In this document: positions 12,142 through 19,934 of the stretch, piece after piece | Position numbering within the stretch: position 1 is the stretch's first letter | How the letters are laid out: every line of letters starts with the position of its first letter | Virus record (IMG/VR): IMGVR_UViG_3300009085_000021 | Location: 1 to 21,166 of that record | Strand: one strand, 5' to 3' | From: a virus | Length of the DNA stretch: 21,166 nt | Position numbers and translations under genes: made by a program | The notes under the pieces: model-generated | What the model was told of the DNA's origin: nothing | Database searches by the model: none | The model's input: the letters and a program-made list of their open reading frames with translations, nothing else

Positions 12142-12635
12142 AAAACGCCCTTAAAACCCTGTTTACCCTGCTAATACTAGCAGGAACAGCCGCAGCCCTG
12201 CAAACAACCACCCAAAAAATAATGGAAATCCACCAAGACGCCGAAGAGGTGACGATAACCATCCCCTACGCAGGCGAACCCTCATGCCCCTGCGCCATGT
12301 GGACTATCAGCGCCAACACCTTCCAACCATGCCAACACCCATGGGCCGACGGAACCCAAACATGCGAATACACCCTCCAAACCGGCCGAACATATACGTT
12401 CACGGCGGAACTGGGGTGTGGATGCTCATCCCAGGACCCATACCTCAACGTATACCAAGACACCCAAACAATCCGACCACGACAGGGAGGGAAAATCCCG
12501 GCGGAATGGAGGGCATGGCGTAACAGCATGGACCCGCCGATGGGAGAGTATGAGTTGTGGCAGCAGGACGTAAATATTCGGTGGCGAATCCAACGTAACC
12601 GTATAGGGGAGTGGTTGCGGAGCGTGTGGAATTGA
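12138..12635 (+). CDS. Secreted Cys-containing protein
   Basis: 165 residues with a signal peptide (KNALKTLFTLLILAGTAAA, cut likely after ALQ or AAA). The mature part is a beta-rich domain with three Cys pairs (SCPCAMW, PCQHP, TCEY, GCGCSS), then a proline/arginine-rich tail ending in two helices (MGEYELWQQDVNIRWRIQRNRIGEWLRSVW). It is probably exported and disulfide- or metal-stabilised. It precedes the surface glycoprotein gene and overlaps it by 4 bp (TTGA), suggesting that the two products work together. No family was recognised. Confidence 0.76.
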   Translation: MKNALKTLFTLLILAGTAAALQTTTQKIMEIHQDAEEVTITIPYAGEPSCPCAMWTISANTFQPCQHPWADGTQTCEYTLQTGRTYTFTAELGCGCSSQDPYLNVYQDTQTIRPRQGGKIPAEWRAWRNSMDPPMGEYELWQQDVNIRWRIQRNRIGEWLRSVWN

Positions 12636-14383
12636 AAACTGTGTGGGCGGCGATAATAACCTTATTTTTCGCGGGGAGTGTGTGCGCCGCCTGCACCACA
12701 CCATACCAGATGTGCGTGAACATTAGTATCCGCCAAACCCAGACATTAGGCAGTTTCCAATCATATTATTTGGTTCGTTCTTCGATGAATGAAACCCTGG
12801 AAAAAAACGCGGGGAGTATTGGTTTCGGCGATAACATATTCGGCGACATCTACATAAACGAAACCCTCAACAACGTTTACGCCAGAGTATACAATACCAC
12901 TGACCCGTATGGTGCAAGCTGGAATGGCCCCTACAGAACTAGCCAAATATATGCGGAGAACAGATACAACGACGGCGATTGGGCATATTATAGTAATGTT
13001 AGTTTATTATGGGTGAACCGCAGCAACTACGTAGCATCCCCATGGAATAGCGGCCAAAGCCCAGACGTGAATGGAACCCCTAGTATACTCGAAATATGCG
13101 TTAATGGCAGCATGGAAGGTAATGTGCCAGTCCGCGACATTTTTGCCAACACCACCGCCGACTATGTGGGGGCATTATTCTATTATTACCCGCCGTGTGC
13201 TAGAGCCGATTATAAACCATTCCCAATATACTGTTCCTATAATCGCCTCTACCCCGGAAACTTCACCCAATACTATGTCCGCTCCTGGAATTTCACAGAC
13301 ATAGCAGACGAACAAACCGCCGACTTCGCAGCTAAAACCGTGTCACTGGAAACATACTGCGACAACCACCCCAAATTTTCATGGAACCTCAGCTTAGTAA
13401 ACACAAGCGAATACCTGAATATTCAGACGGTGGAACGGCCGAGAAACATACTTACCTACCAAGGAAAATTATATGTCCGCCAAGATTTAGAGCTCCGCCT
13501 CAAAGACCATTTTTGGATTGATAGCCTACTCCCCCAGACGATGCGCCACACACTCACCCTCAACGACTACACGGGGGGGGATTGGATGGGCAGCACCTTA
13601 TATATTCGGGAAAGCACGCCGTCGCAGTGGGCGAACATCCATGTGGAAAAGTATCCGGCGGAGGCGGTAATCTACCCATACCTTCGAAACAACACCCAAT
13701 ACCACCTCACACTTAAAACGGGTACGGTAACCACTGATTTGGGGTTTATGTACACTAACGGTTTGGATTTGGAGCGGCAGATAATAGTCACCGACCCAAT
13801 AACCTATAAGGATGGGGGAGTCTACGCGAACACTTCTATTAAGTGGACGATGGATTATGGCACTGGACAAGTGGGCGCAGTTGTCACCGCATCCCCGGGG
13901 ATAGAAGTTAATTTCAGCGTCTACAACACGAACGGTAGTAGTTGGGTGCGCGTCTACAACAGCAACGCAGCCGGAACAACCACTTTCACCTATACGGTCC
14001 CGGATAAACAACAACAATACTATACTTTGGTCGATGTCTATGACCCCTCATTCGGCAGCCACCGCTTTGAAAACATGCTCAGACTGTATAACCGGAGCCT
14101 CCCATTAAACAGCAGCGCATTCTATACGCCGCTGCCAGACACGTTTATGGGCATGAGTACAATCACCGCCAAGAAAATCTTTTCATTGATGTTCAGCCTG
14201 TTAATCATGTATGTTGCCTGCAAAGCAAGCGACTACGGCTTCGGAGCCATCCTCGGATTAGCTACCTATGGGTTTTTCTGGTTCGTGAACTGGCTACCCC
14301 ATGAACAGATTCCGTGGTGGATTATCGCAGTACAACTGGTTATGGCGGCAAGCATGAAAATAACAGAACGGAGGTATGCGTAA
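12632..14383 (+). CDS. Large surface glycoprotein with C-terminal membrane helices
   Basis: 583 residues from TTG 12632, which overlaps the upstream TGA and follows GGAG by nine bases; this gives a clean signal peptide (MKTVWAAIITLFFAGSVCA). GTG 12611 is an alternative that adds seven residues before it. The ectodomain (about 20-510) is beta-rich, with many Asn-X-Ser/Thr sequons, several cysteines and late beta-sandwich-like strands (GSSWVRVYNSNAAGTTTFTYTVPD). The C-terminus has three hydrophobic helices (about 515-580). The product should be an N-glycosylated spike or fusion/attachment protein in the host membrane or virion envelope. No known domain was recognised. Confidence 0.8.
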   Translation: MKTVWAAIITLFFAGSVCAACTTPYQMCVNISIRQTQTLGSFQSYYLVRSSMNETLEKNAGSIGFGDNIFGDIYINETLNNVYARVYNTTDPYGASWNGPYRTSQIYAENRYNDGDWAYYSNVSLLWVNRSNYVASPWNSGQSPDVNGTPSILEICVNGSMEGNVPVRDIFANTTADYVGALFYYYPPCARADYKPFPIYCSYNRLYPGNFTQYYVRSWNFTDIADEQTADFAAKTVSLETYCDNHPKFSWNLSLVNTSEYLNIQTVERPRNILTYQGKLYVRQDLELRLKDHFWIDSLLPQTMRHTLTLNDYTGGDWMGSTLYIRESTPSQWANIHVEKYPAEAVIYPYLRNNTQYHLTLKTGTVTTDLGFMYTNGLDLERQIIVTDPITYKDGGVYANTSIKWTMDYGTGQVGAVVTASPGIEVNFSVYNTNGSSWVRVYNSNAAGTTTFTYTVPDKQQQYYTLVDVYDPSFGSHRFENMLRLYNRSLPLNSSAFYTPLPDTFMGMSTITAKKIFSLMFSLLIMYVACKASDYGFGAILGLATYGFFWFVNWLPHEQIPWWIIAVQLVMAASMKITERRYA

Positions 14384-14895
14384 TGGGCCGAATGATGGTC
14401 ATAGCCTTTTTCATTATGGCTTTTAGTATGGGTATGAGCCTCATGCATCAAATAAACTACTGCTACTTTTTTGGGAACAGTGGCGCAGTCGTGAACGGCT
14501 TTGATACGAGCGGATGCCCCGACGAATCCGGGGTTAATAGGACTTTTATCCCATTTACTATTGCGCCCCTATGGGATTATCAGAATAATCTCCGCGACCA
14601 AAATAATACCCGCATAGTGCCGACATTATTCAGCAGCTTCAGTAACACATTAGTGGGCGCAATCACTTACGCAGCCGCCCCCCTCGGATTAGAAGATGCC
14701 CTCGGCTTTTTCACCTGGACTATTGGCGCTGCCCGCTTCATAGTAAACACTTTTTTCATGCCATTATTCGGGTTGCCGGAGTTTCTAAGCAGCTTCTATG
14801 TCCCATTATTTTTGGGTAAACTATTATCGCCGGTCGTGTTCGCATGTCAAATGCTCGGCATATACGAATTCTTCAGCGGCCGAACGGTGATATAA
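14383..14895 (+). CDS. Membrane protein
   Basis: 170 residues from ATG 14383, which overlaps the upstream TAA and is preceded by GGAGGT. An N-terminal hydrophobic helix (MMVIAFFIMAFSMGMSLMH) is followed by an external domain with cysteines and sequons (NRT, NNT). There are then three hydrophobic segments from about residue 85 (TLVGAITYAAAPLGL; FFTWTIGAARFIVNTFFMPLFGL; LGKLLSPVVFACQMLGIYEFF). It lies between two surface proteins and may be a partner of the spike complex. No family was recognised. Confidence 0.76.
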   Translation: MGRMMVIAFFIMAFSMGMSLMHQINYCYFFGNSGAVVNGFDTSGCPDESGVNRTFIPFTIAPLWDYQNNLRDQNNTRIVPTLFSSFSNTLVGAITYAAAPLGLEDALGFFTWTIGAARFIVNTFFMPLFGLPEFLSSFYVPLFLGKLLSPVVFACQMLGIYEFFSGRTVI

Positions 14896-14896
14896 G

Positions 14897-17374
14897 ATGA
14901 AATACGCACTAATCATACTACTACTACTAGCCGGGACAACGACGGCAGATAATTTTTGCCCGATAGATTATTGGCCGTTTAATGAAACATCTGGAACTAC
15001 CGCCTACAACCTTCAATCCTATTATGATTCGGTTAATCTTTCATTGGAAAATGGTGTTGCATGGACAACAAACGGAAAACTAGGTGGGGGGATATATTTT
15101 GACGGTTCTAACGACTATGTAAAACTAGAAAAACCCGGAATGCTACCACACCCAACAAGTAGCATATTTACGCCAACATACGACGGCGGAAACCAATCTG
15201 TACACCCCAGCATTTATTATAATAGTAGTGGATGGGGAAGCGGCAACTGGAAATACTGGCAAGCCATGACACCATACCCAAACAGCAACAATACTTACGA
15301 AAACCCAAGCATCCTAGTTTCCAACGACACACAAACATGGCAGGTTCCCGCAGGTCTAACTAACCCCATAGATGCGTTTCCGGGGGGTTCATCCTACAAC
15401 AGCGACCCAGACATTATAGTAGTCAATAATATAATGTGGGTGTATTATTTAGAAGAACTGCCCGCAACAACAAGTGCAATAGTTTCTAGACGCAATTCCA
15501 CTGATGGGGTGACTTGGAGTAATGAACAGAATTTAACAATGACAATAACATATAATCAATTTGCGTCACCCAGCATAATATACCGAAACGGTCTTTGGGA
15601 GATGTTTGCCAACAACAATAGCGGAGGCTGTAGTAGCAAAGTTGGAATACTAATATACTACAACAGTACGGATGGAACTACATGGAACGGACCATACCCA
15701 AGAACCTTTAACTACAGAACCGATATTACCTTATGGCACTTAGATGTAGACTATATACCTGGAATAAACCAGTATATTATGCTCTGGCAAGGATACGATA
15801 ATCTTATAGGAGATGCAGGCTGCGGGAAAGCTGGACACATGTTCTATGCGAACAGCACAGATGGGGTGACATGGCAAAACTACAACAACCCATTACTTTA
15901 TGATTCCACGATAAGCACAAATTGGGATAGGCAAACACTATACCGGCCCACCTTTGTTTATCAATCTGAAAGTGATACACTACACGTTTGGTATAGTGGT
16001 CTAAGCAACATAACATCTGAATGGCATCTTGGATACACTAACCAGACGTTAAGTTTTATTACATCACATTTAGGGAAAAGTTTAAGCCCCTTACAATATC
16101 CAAAGGGGACTGTTTGTATGTGGTTTAATTCCACACAACTACAAACTGGAAACGGTCTTTTTGGGGATAGATACGATACAGGTTTAGGCCAAAACACTTT
16201 TCAACAAATGGTTATTAGCCAAATTGGTAGCAAGGCAACGGCAGGCATGAAAAATGGCACGGTAGAAGTAGCCACGGGCGCGTGGAATACTCCGATAAAT
16301 ACTTGGTGGCATCTTTGTTACATGTGGAACTCAACAATGGAAACCCTAATACGAAACACAACCCAAAACACCACACAAACAAATATCGCAACCTCAACCA
16401 TAGACAACTTACTGCCCATAAGAATAGGAACGTACTATAGTGGCGCGAATACCTATAGCTTCAAAGGAGTAATAGACGAGGTTGTAGTCTATAATTCTAC
16501 ACTAAATACAACACAGTTAAATAATGTAATGTTAGGGGATTATTATGCTGATTGTTCAACCACCACTACGACTACCACTACTACTACCACCACGACGACT
16601 ACTTTGATGCCGTATATTAGTGGGTGTGAGGCTAACCAGACGTATGCGTTAAGCGGTACGCCGCTGCTGGTCACGTTTATGGGGAGCCAAACAGATTTGG
16701 AACTAGATAGGGCGTGGGCGTTAGCGAACAAAACCGACTTAGAGTTTACCCTCATCGACGATGATGAGGCCCAGGACGGCATCAACTATATGCACTGGGA
16801 TACTACGGGGATGTTCGGTAATTTCTCAATAGAATGTCTACTAAACGACACTGGCGGAAACTATGTTTCTGACTGGTCGGAAACTATGGTATTCTTAGAT
16901 ACTACTACCACTACAACAACTACTACCACGACTACCACGACTACTACGACGACTACTACGACTACGACAATAGAAGATACCACAACTACCACGACTACGA
17001 CTACTACGACTACTACCACCACCACGACGACCACTACTACAACCACGACAATAGAAACCACCACTACCACGACCACTACCACGACTACTACGACGACAAC
17101 CACGGTAACCACCACCACGACAACAATACCCGTAACAGCATCCCCCACCGACCGAGCCTGCGGCAGATACGCAAAAAGCGGAAACATCTGGGCAGCCATG
17201 ACCTGCCCCTACCTAAACAGCTTCGGCGCAGACGACCCAGGCCCAAGTATCATAACCCCCCCAACCGTGCCACAAACCACCCCAATAGGCGGCGGCACCA
17301 GCCAATGCTTCAACGCATCAGACGTATGGCACACCCTAACCTGCCCCTTTACAAACGCTTTTGGAGGAACATAA
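14897..17374 (+). CDS. Adhesin: LamG split by beta-propeller, on poly-Thr stalks
   Basis: 825 residues. Signal peptide (KYALIILLLLAGTTTA). Residues about 20-84 begin a LamG/concanavalin-like domain (DYWPFNETSGTTAYNL, GGGIYFDGSNDYVKLE). About 85-390 read as a five-bladed beta-propeller of the GH43/GH32-like type, with repeated NSTDGVTW units and SDPDII, ASPSIIYRNGLW and YRPTFVYQ strands. LamG then resumes (GTVCMWFNSTQL) and closes with the typical FKGVIDEVVVYNSTLNTTQL near 530. A 15-Thr tract (555-569), an Ig-like region, and a longer Thr stalk (about 669-744) follow. Two C-terminal copies of a WxxxTCPxxNxFG motif end the protein. It is likely a sugar-binding or sugar-cutting host-attachment fibre. 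PAV1 and related viruses also have LamG proteins. Confidence 0.85.
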   Translation: MKYALIILLLLAGTTTADNFCPIDYWPFNETSGTTAYNLQSYYDSVNLSLENGVAWTTNGKLGGGIYFDGSNDYVKLEKPGMLPHPTSSIFTPTYDGGNQSVHPSIYYNSSGWGSGNWKYWQAMTPYPNSNNTYENPSILVSNDTQTWQVPAGLTNPIDAFPGGSSYNSDPDIIVVNNIMWVYYLEELPATTSAIVSRRNSTDGVTWSNEQNLTMTITYNQFASPSIIYRNGLWEMFANNNSGGCSSKVGILIYYNSTDGTTWNGPYPRTFNYRTDITLWHLDVDYIPGINQYIMLWQGYDNLIGDAGCGKAGHMFYANSTDGVTWQNYNNPLLYDSTISTNWDRQTLYRPTFVYQSESDTLHVWYSGLSNITSEWHLGYTNQTLSFITSHLGKSLSPLQYPKGTVCMWFNSTQLQTGNGLFGDRYDTGLGQNTFQQMVISQIGSKATAGMKNGTVEVATGAWNTPINTWWHLCYMWNSTMETLIRNTTQNTTQTNIATSTIDNLLPIRIGTYYSGANTYSFKGVIDEVVVYNSTLNTTQLNNVMLGDYYADCSTTTTTTTTTTTTTTTLMPYISGCEANQTYALSGTPLLVTFMGSQTDLELDRAWALANKTDLEFTLIDDDEAQDGINYMHWDTTGMFGNFSIECLLNDTGGNYVSDWSETMVFLDTTTTTTTTTTTTTTTTTTTTTTTIEDTTTTTTTTTTTTTTTTTTTTTTTTIETTTTTTTTTTTTTTTTVTTTTTTIPVTASPTDRACGRYAKSGNIWAAMTCPYLNSFGADDPGPSIITPPTVPQTTPIGGGTSQCFNASDVWHTLTCPFTNAFGGT

Positions 17375-17375
17375 A

Positions 17376-17603
17376 ATGGCCGACAACTATTTTTGGGCCT
17401 TAATGGCCTTAATGGTAGCATTACCGTTTTGGATAAGCACCCAACAACTCTTTTTGGGAGTAATCGCCTTGAACCTGTGCATAATCACATTCAGCGGCTA
17501 CATACCAGGCGAACTAATGCCTTGGCTCGCATTAGCCAACATCTTCGCCTACGCAATCACCATATTCTGGCGACCATGGACACCCAACATAGGAGGACAA
17601 TAA
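17376..17603 (+). CDS. Three-helix membrane protein
   Basis: 75 residues from ATG 17376 after GGAGG at 17363-17367. Almost the whole chain is hydrophobic: helices about 5-20, 24-42 and 48-66. It directly follows the adhesin gene and may anchor the adhesin C-terminus, which lacks a membrane helix of its own. That role is inferred from position only. Confidence 0.75.
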   Translation: MADNYFWALMALMVALPFWISTQQLFLGVIALNLCIITFSGYIPGELMPWLALANIFAYAITIFWRPWTPNIGGQ

Positions 17604-17604
17604 A

Positions 17605-18117
17605 ATGACGGAAGTGACAGTGACAAAAACCGGACAAGTAACCTATGACCCCCAAGTGGCCCATAATATAGGCCGCGCCAAGGCAGAGGAAGAAAACCGA
17701 AAATATGAAGCGGAAAAAGCACGGGAAAAAGCGTATAATGCCTATCGCGGATACCGAGAGGAAGAGAAACGCCCCATCCCCCAAAGCAGTGGCGGAGGTG
17801 GTGGCGGCGGGTTTTTTTCAAAGGTAAGCCGGGGGGGAATGCGCCTATTTGATACTGTTGGGGGCGGAGCCGCTAATTTCATGTTTGGCGGAGGCGGCGG
17901 ACCTCAGCGAAGACAAACAAGACGACGCAGCAGCGGATTTGGCGGAGGGTTCAACTACAACCCCGACGCAGCAGTAGGCGGTTTCCTAAGTGACATAGGA
18001 GAGGGAGGATTTTTTGGGGGAACAAGCCGCCGCCCAAAAAGAAGAACCAAACCCAAAAAGAAAATCAAAACAAGGATAAGATATGTATACGTGCGCCCCA
18101 GGAGGAGGAATAGATGA
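17605..18117 (+). CDS. Gly-rich, Arg/Lys-rich protein
   Basis: 170 residues. Residues about 20-55 are a charged helix (RAKAEEENRKYEAEKAREKAYNAYRGYREEEK); 60-140 are glycine-rich low complexity with GGGGGGGFF and GGGGGP runs; and the end is strongly basic (RRPKRRTKPKKKIKTRIRYVYVRPRRRNR). There is no signal peptide or membrane helix. The composition suggests a DNA- or RNA-binding virion or assembly protein. GGAGGA precedes ATG 17605 by about six bases, and the stop overlaps the next ATG (ATGA). Confidence 0.72.
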   Translation: MTEVTVTKTGQVTYDPQVAHNIGRAKAEEENRKYEAEKAREKAYNAYRGYREEEKRPIPQSSGGGGGGGFFSKVSRGGMRLFDTVGGGAANFMFGGGGGPQRRQTRRRSSGFGGGFNYNPDAAVGGFLSDIGEGGFFGGTSRRPKRRTKPKKKIKTRIRYVYVRPRRRNR

Positions 18118-18362
18118 ATTTTTTCAAGTGCAGACGACCATACGACCGAATAATAGACGACATAATGGGAAAAGGCATAGTCCGTGTGGGTCCGTGGGCT
18201 GGAAGCACCGGCCCATGCCTAGCCCACATACTAAAAGCTAAACTACCCCCCGAAACCATCCATGTAAAACGCATGGGCTGGAACGACTACGTATTCGCCA
18301 GAACAGGAAAACGGTTTCGGCGACTAGACACCTTCCGAAAACACACACTATACCAATACTAA
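18114..18362 (+). CDS. Small basic hypothetical protein
   Basis: 82 residues, basic, with the C-terminal half (ETIHVKRMGWNDYVFARTGKRFRRLDTFRKHTLYQY) rich in arginine and aromatics. The start overlaps the upstream TGA and follows AGGAGGA. It lies directly before the ATPase gene and could be its partner or substrate adaptor. No family was recognised. Confidence 0.72.
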   Translation: MNFFKCRRPYDRIIDDIMGKGIVRVGPWAGSTGPCLAHILKAKLPPETIHVKRMGWNDYVFARTGKRFRRLDTFRKHTLYQY

Positions 18363-18366
18363 AAAG

Positions 18367-19305
18367 ATGCAATGGGAAACATGGGAATGGTTCATCGGAG
18401 AAGTAGCCTTCCAATGGCAGAAACGCTGCCTAGAAGGAACAGAAGACATGGTATTCGCCATCAGCGGCGACGAAGGCAGCGGAAAAAGCACCCTAGCTAT
18501 GGCTTTATGCGGCATCGACCCCGGCTTCACCAGCTCTCGCATATACTATTTTTGGCGCGAATACTTGAAAGCCAACCAAGACGCAATAAAAGACTTGGCC
18601 CGCCACATCCCCAAAGCCGACTTCGACCGCAACAACGTCTACGACATCCGCCCAGAAGACTTAACAACCGAAACCATAAACCCCCCAGCACCCGGCAGCT
18701 TCCTACTATACGATGAAAGCGCCACCCAAATGTTTAACCGCGCCGCGATGAGCGACAGCAACATACAACAAGTCAAACTATTCATAGCCAACCGTTTCAT
18801 CCGCCTAGTACACTTATTATGCGTCCCCAAAGTCACCAGCCTCGATAAATACATCCGGGAAGAACGCCTCAAATACTTTATATACATCGTCAAACGCAAC
18901 AGCCCAGACCTAGACCCAAACAAAGCAGAATACACCGCCTATGTGTGGGGGAAAGAAAGCATCGCCGCCATGGGAGAAGCCCCCCAATGGAAAAAACAGT
19001 TTAAAGACCAGGAAAAAATCGAAAAAAACCTATGCCCAGATTTTAAGATTACCCTACCCAACCTAGAAAACCCCAAATACATAAACCCGGAAATATTACG
19101 GGACTACAAAGCCAAAAAAACATTATACAACCTCCGCCAAACACTAGATGTTGAAAAACAAGTGGAGGATAAGGAAACAAAACCAAAAATAGACTATTCC
19201 ACTTTGATAGTGCAACCCGGGGAAACCAAGGCAGGATGGGTAAAACGCACCGGAAAAAGCCCGACAAGTTATCAACATTACCGCTGCCCCGACACCCCGA
19301 AATAA
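18367..19305 (+). CDS. P-loop ATPase (packaging or morphogenesis type)
   Basis: 312 residues. Walker A is GDEGSGKST at residues 34-42 and Walker B is FLLYDE at 112-117, with a possible sensor region after it (NRFIRLVHLLCVPKVTSLDKYIREERL). This order suits RecA/FtsK-like or Zot-like viral ATPases rather than a helicase; no helicase motifs follow. The C-terminal 30 residues (AGWVKRTGKSPTSYQHYRC) read like a helix-turn-helix end. It is the last gene of the structural operon and the only clear enzyme there, so genome packaging, virion assembly or extrusion is the likely role. A replication initiator of AAA+ type is the alternative. Codon use is strongly A/C-biased. Confidence 0.78.
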   Translation: MQWETWEWFIGEVAFQWQKRCLEGTEDMVFAISGDEGSGKSTLAMALCGIDPGFTSSRIYYFWREYLKANQDAIKDLARHIPKADFDRNNVYDIRPEDLTTETINPPAPGSFLLYDESATQMFNRAAMSDSNIQQVKLFIANRFIRLVHLLCVPKVTSLDKYIREERLKYFIYIVKRNSPDLDPNKAEYTAYVWGKESIAAMGEAPQWKKQFKDQEKIEKNLCPDFKITLPNLENPKYINPEILRDYKAKKTLYNLRQTLDVEKQVEDKETKPKIDYSTLIVQPGETKAGWVKRTGKSPTSYQHYRCPDTPK

Positions 19306-19317
19306 AATATTTCGTTG

Positions 19318-19334
19318 CGAAAAAAGTTTTTTCG
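19318..19334. promoter_or_regulatory. AT palindrome upstream of the ncRNA promoter
   Basis: CGAAAAAA (19318-19325) and TTTTTTCG (19327-19334) are exact reverse complements around a single G. The element ends 8 bases before the TATA box region and 13 bases after the ATPase stop. It could be an operator for one of the viral DNA-binding proteins, a terminator for the structural operon, or both. Confidence 0.6.
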
Positions 19335-19337
19335 TAG

Positions 19338-19350
19338 AAAGGTTTATATA
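19338..19350 (+). promoter_or_regulatory. Strong archaeal promoter (BRE and TATA box)
   Basis: The purine-rich GAAAGG followed by TTTATATA (19343-19350) matches the archaeal B-recognition element plus TATA box. The expected start, 25-28 bases downstream of the TATA centre, falls at about 19372-19375, exactly the base of the first hairpin of the structured RNA. Confidence 0.8.
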
Positions 19351-19372
19351 CCAGTAAAACAAAAGCTATACT

Positions 19373-19590
19373 GTGAAAGTAGAGGCAGAAATTCTAGGTC
19401 CTGGTGGGGCAGCAATCAGCTACTTTCACACCCCATCAAACGGCGGCGCGGAACGACCATGGGGGATTAGTGGTTGGCACCTGAACCCGCGCCGCCACAC
19501 ACTCACCCCGGCTGGCGGCATGGCCCAGAAACATACCCTTGTTCTTTCAGACCACCTCAATGCCGCCAGCCACACACTCAACCGCGACAA
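19373..19590 (+). ncRNA. Three-hairpin structured RNA, unknown family
   Basis: Three successive perfect stems are present: GTGAAAGTAG/CTACTTTCAC (19373-19382 with 19420-19429), GGCGGCGCGG/CCGCGCCGCC (19442-19451 with 19487-19496) and GGCTGGCGGCAT/ATGCCGCCAGCC (19510-19521 with 19560-19571). The hairpins are 57, 55 and 62 nt, spaced 68-69 nt apart, with 35-38-nt loops. The single-stranded linkers after each stem are alike (CACACCCCATCA, CACACACTCACC, CACACACTCAAC). The predicted transcript start coincides with the first stem. The 3' end is uncertain; it may be a free RNA or the leader of the following mRNA. Each hairpin is followed by ACA, recalling archaeal H/ACA guides, but no kink-turn or proper pocket was found. 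Confidence 0.72.
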
Positions 19591-19609
19591 AAAAAAGAAG
19601 GAACGATGA
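19373..19609 (+). CDS. Possible 78-residue reading overlapping the structured RNA
   Basis: A GTG at the predicted transcript start opens 78 codons ending in a TGA that overlaps the next gene's ATG (ATGA). Leaderless GTG starts exist in archaea, so this cannot be dismissed. The peptide has no domain-like pattern (Gly/Pro/His-rich, KKKKER end), and three perfect long stems inside a coding frame would be a strange accident. The RNA reading is preferred; both could be true. Confidence 0.25.
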   Translation: MKVEAEILGPGGAAISYFHTPSNGGAERPWGISGWHLNPRRHTLTPAGGMAQKHTLVLSDHLNAASHTLNRDKKKKER

Positions 19610-19722
19610 CAAGAAGTAGAGGGCCAGATGGGATGTTTGGTATACGGTTTTGTGAGTGTGGGATGCCGATGGGTAAACGACATGGGCGCTATCATTGTAA
19701 CGCCTGCGGGAGAACAGAGTAA
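19606..19722 (+). CDS. Mini zinc-ribbon protein
   Basis: 38 residues with CEC (residues 16-18) and CNAC (31-34), basic between (KRHGRYH), a ribbon-like knuckle pair with a shortened first knuckle. GAAGGAAC precedes ATG 19606. It is the first gene after the three-hairpin RNA, so that RNA may be its leader and control it. Confidence 0.68.
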   Translation: MTRSRGPDGMFGIRFCECGMPMGKRHGRYHCNACGRTE

Positions 19723-19738
19723 CGGACGACGGCAAAAA

Positions 19739-19933
19739 ATGAAACAAATACTTAAAAGTAATATTATAAATGTTGAATGTAACGGCGAAAAAGAATCGTT
19801 TATATCTGTATCATTATTATGTGAAGTTTTAAAAGAACTTATGCAAGAAGGTAAAGATATAGAAGTTCCTATAGTCGGCTTTTGTATGATAAAAAAAGCA
19901 TTTGAGGGAATATTAGAACAAGGGGAGGATTAG
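19739..19933 (+). CDS. Small hypothetical protein
   Basis: 64 residues from ATG 19739, AT-rich unlike the preceding genes. The sequence (ECNGEKESFISVSLLCEVLKELMQEGKDIEVPIVGFCMIKKAFEGILEQ) looks like a compact alpha/beta fold with three cysteines. Longer in-frame readings upstream run through the zinc-ribbon gene. Its 3' end carries GGGGAGG for the next gene. No family was recognised. Confidence 0.65.
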   Translation: MKQILKSNIINVECNGEKESFISVSLLCEVLKELMQEGKDIEVPIVGFCMIKKAFEGILEQGED

Positions 19934-19934
19934 C

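Noticed and set aside
16861-17199. Minus-strand open frame with poly-valine
   Set aside because: It is the mirror of the poly-threonine codons (ACN read as NGT) and has no gene-like content or ribosome site.
19373-19571. CRISPR array or integron attC-like array
   Set aside because: The three stems have different sequences, so there is no common repeat, and they are perfect inverted repeats at a predicted transcript start rather than attC-type imperfect sites with conserved ends.
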